Assembly (NCBI RefSeq): GCF_030936135.1
Contig: NC_082617.1
Span: forward strand, 4,935,475-4,999,474
DNA length: 64,000 bases
Reading direction: 5' to 3'
Source: Gavia stellata
Lineage: Eukaryota; Chordata; Aves; Gaviiformes; Gaviidae
The position numbers and the translations under genes are program-made. Each line of letters begins with the position of its first letter. Position 1 is the stretch's first letter. The notes beneath the pieces are model-generated. The model was not told the origin of the DNA and made no database searches. It saw nothing but the letters and a program-made list of their open reading frames with translations. Below are positions 61,441-64,000 of the stretch, one piece after another.

Positions 61441-64000
61441 TTTATTTTGCATCAAGAAACAGCAAAACCCACAAGTTCTGAGTGCTTTTCAGACCGACTG
61501 AAGGCAGTGTGGGGCTGTGGAATTCCCTGTGGGATTGCCCCTGTTTGCTTCTGGCACATCCTGATGAACAAAACTGGTGCTGGAAGGGAGCAAACCACCT
61601 CCTGATAATAGCAATCTAGCTCTGTGAGCAAGGACTGTCTCTCCACACCCTGTTCTTTGCTGCCACAACATCTGCATGCCTTTCCAGCTGTGTGCTTTGG
61701 GTGTCAGAAAGAGGAGTAAGATTTCCAAGTGTCTCAAGTTCACTGTCCAAGAAGCAGAAGTTGAGCTACTTCATAGCATCTTGGATGCGTCCAGCTCCTC
61801 CCACTAAGGAAGGTCGGGGCTGGCAGGTAGGTTCTCTGCAAGAGGGGCAAGGAACGTGTGTCCTGGCAGCTCTGGAATGGCCTGGAGGTGCTGGACTATG
61901 GGAATGGGGGAAGGCAATAAGCAGCATTGGCAGCTGGCAGGAGAGAAAGACTCTTTTATTGCTTGCACCAGTGCCAGATGCAGAGGAGAAGTGATGGGAC
62001 ATTCGTTTCCCCGAAAGAAGCTCTTTTTTGTCAGGTTTCATGTCGCTGCTAGACAAGGTTATCAGCACTGCTGTCGTGACAGCCCTTTGCAATGCAGATG
62101 AGCTGTAGTAGTCTATCCACCTGGACCACAGCACCAGGCTGTTTCCCTTGGCTGTTAGTCCCGTACTGCTGTGACTTCCCACCTGCGGGAGCTCCGATCT
62201 ACCTGCTCTTGCCAGGGAAGGATGCTGCTGGGTTCCCACCCCTGGTGCTGCATCCCAAACACAGACACACTGTGTCAGCTCCTGCCCAGCTCCATATTCC
62301 TGCCCAGAATAGCATGGCCTCTTTTGCTTTGCTCATAAGAATACTATTCCTGCACTTGAATTTTTTTTTTTTTTTTAACATTATATTTGTCCTCAGTCCT
62401 TCCCTCCAAGGATCTGAGAACCCTTCTCAGCTGATATTGCATTCACCTTCACAATATCCTTGGCCGGTAACAACAGGATGGGGAAACTGAAGCACGGCGG
62501 GAGGGATGGAAAGCAGAGCCCTGGCCCTCCAGCCTGTGTCGGTGGTCCTAGCTCCTCTGCTGTCTGAAAGCACATGGCAAGGGCCCCAGAAAGGGCAGGC
62601 TTTCTGGGGAACAGGATGGAGTAGTGAACACTTGGAGACTATTTAGGCAGTGCTTTGCTTGGCTCTCTTATCCTACATGAACACTTGCAATTTTCTCTCT
62701 GGGAAGCCGTTTCTTCTTTCTCCTAAGCAGGCACACCAGGGTGCTCCCTATCACATACTTTGCCTAAAAGCAAAGGCCACCTTCATCTCCTTTCCTTTTA
62801 TTAAACATAATTTCCCTCCGGATTGGACTGATTGCAAAACAAAATAAAGCCATGAGAGGGTGGTAGAATTTTTCAGCTCAAACCTGTCTTGCGGTACTCC
62901 TAAAACGTCAAAAGCCTAAGCCTGTTCTGCAGAACTGGGAGCTGCGAGTGACCCTGACCAGCTCTGGGGAACAGTCCCACTTTACAAGTTGCTATGTTTT
63001 TTTGTGCAACAGAGCCCTGAGAAAGCCACCACAGTCACAACTTTGATGGTTCTCTGCACAGCAATGAGGACTAGAGCGTCTCTGACAGAGATGATAAAAC
63101 CTGCATACCTGTCATTCTCCAATGATCTTGCTTTCTCTTTTTCCACCCATCACAGCAAAACCTTGCAAATAGTGCATGATAGTCATCCTGACTCCTCAGA
63201 GGATGACTTGGAGTTTGACCTGGTCTGGCATGTCACAAACAAGGTAAAATCTGGCTGGTTATGTGGAAAGAAGCCATTTCTGTGCTGTGGCATGCACATG
63301 TGGTTTTCAGTGACCATTATGTGCTCCAGATACAGTGTGATGGTATGAGCAAAGGATCGGGCTGTGGATCTCGGTGGAAGTGGGCTGGTGGAGTTAAATG
63401 GTTGAGACTACCCCTTAAACGTGCCTCGAGGTGTCTGCTTGTGCCTAAGGAGGATGTAAAGCTGCGTGTTTATGCAAGTACTCCTGGAGATCATGGGAGA
63501 GGCTGCTGACAGAGAAGTTTTTGCTTGACAGGGATGTGAAATACTTGATCAATGTAGCAAGGGTCACCCTGAGCCTAAGTAATGGCTGGGAGCAGCGTGA
63601 CCTTAGAAAGGAGATTAGTGAAGTGGTCAGGGTATTGCCATCCCATTGCTGTGCCCCTCCCATAGGCTAATAGCACAGTCGGAAGCCCTCATGGACCCCA
63701 GAGCAGCAGCTGGGCATCCACCCTTCACCTTCCCCTGGCACCAGCAGCAGGCAGGCAAGCCCTGTGATGCCTCCAGTGTACTCCTTCGCTAGAGATTTCT
63801 GAGCCCATTCCCTAAAGCTGAACATGCCTGGTAAAAAGACCTCCAGGCTGTTTCCAGCCTAGGAGCCTTGGAGGGACTCAGGAAGATAAGATGCAGCTGC
63901 TCTGCCCGGGGTGTTCTGCATACACACACGTACGCGTACACACATGTGCAGGGGAGGTGCGCACTAACTCTCTGCCCCCCAAGCACAGTGCAGGCACTCC
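61441..64000. other. Intergenic, one exon-like open segment
   Basis: Contains the weak MIR-like piece at 62465 and the exon-like segment 63013-63243. A short alternating purine-pyrimidine run (ACACACACGTACGCGTACACAC) is at about 63922. No other gene recognised. Confidence 0.45.
62465..62530 (+). mobile_element. Possible MIR-like SINE fragment
   Basis: GGATGGGGAAACTGAAGCAC and a nearby GCAGAGCCCTGG resemble the MIR core; short. Confidence 0.35.

Noticed and set aside
1..64000. tRNA, rRNA, CRISPR, operons
   Set aside because: No cloverleaf-type A/B boxes, rRNA-like sequence or repeat-spacer arrays were seen, and the window is vertebrate nuclear DNA.

Overview
The window reads as nuclear DNA of a bird. 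The evidence is an avian-type Toll-like receptor 4 (TLR4) gene of 843 codons in the three-exon layout, a fairly young CR1 LINE with the avian 3' tail (tandem ATTCTGTG-like end), and several older CR1/L3 and MIR fragments typical of sauropsid genomes. I cannot name the species. Gene density is very low; most of the window is intergenic sequence with old repeats.

Layout. Positions 1-31,500 hold no gene I can support: repeat fragments (CR1/L3-like at 2,870-3,080, 8,640-9,290 and 16,850-17,240; a CR1 tail at 3,461; MIR-like pieces), some GC/CpG-rich stretches (about 18,000-18,140 and 20,200-20,480), small tandem repeats, and a 5'-truncated CR1 at 30,380-30,987. From 31,530 to 35,855 (+ strand) I find a gene visible only by joining short exons: an ST3GAL-type alpha-2,3-sialyltransferase relic. 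It retains part of sialylmotif L, a well preserved sialylmotif S, motif III (HYY), motif VS (H-x4-E), consensus-like splice sites and a stop codon, but shows at least two reading-frame breaks. From about 38,800 to 41,700 (- strand) lies a decayed Ty3/Gypsy retrotransposon in canonical order gag, RT, RNase H, integrase. TLR4 (+ strand) occupies 43,042-47,680 with three coding exons, and just upstream (42,888-42,897) is a perfect ETS-IRF composite element like the one known to drive myeloid TLR4 expression. Positions 47,681-64,000 hold the TLR4 3' UTR, then intergenic DNA with candidate conserved noncoding blocks, one unassigned open exon-like segment (63,013-63,243) and an old CR1-family fragment (61,200-61,440, - strand).

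Function. TLR4 is the innate receptor for lipopolysaccharide (with MD-2) and is the only clearly intact protein-coding gene. The sialyltransferase relic would have acted in the Golgi, capping glycans with sialic acid; its presence beside TLR4 and its broken frame are the most unusual content. No tRNA, rRNA or CRISPR was seen. Positions and motif calls come from reading the sequence; family identities rest on remembered family motifs and have not been checked by a database search.
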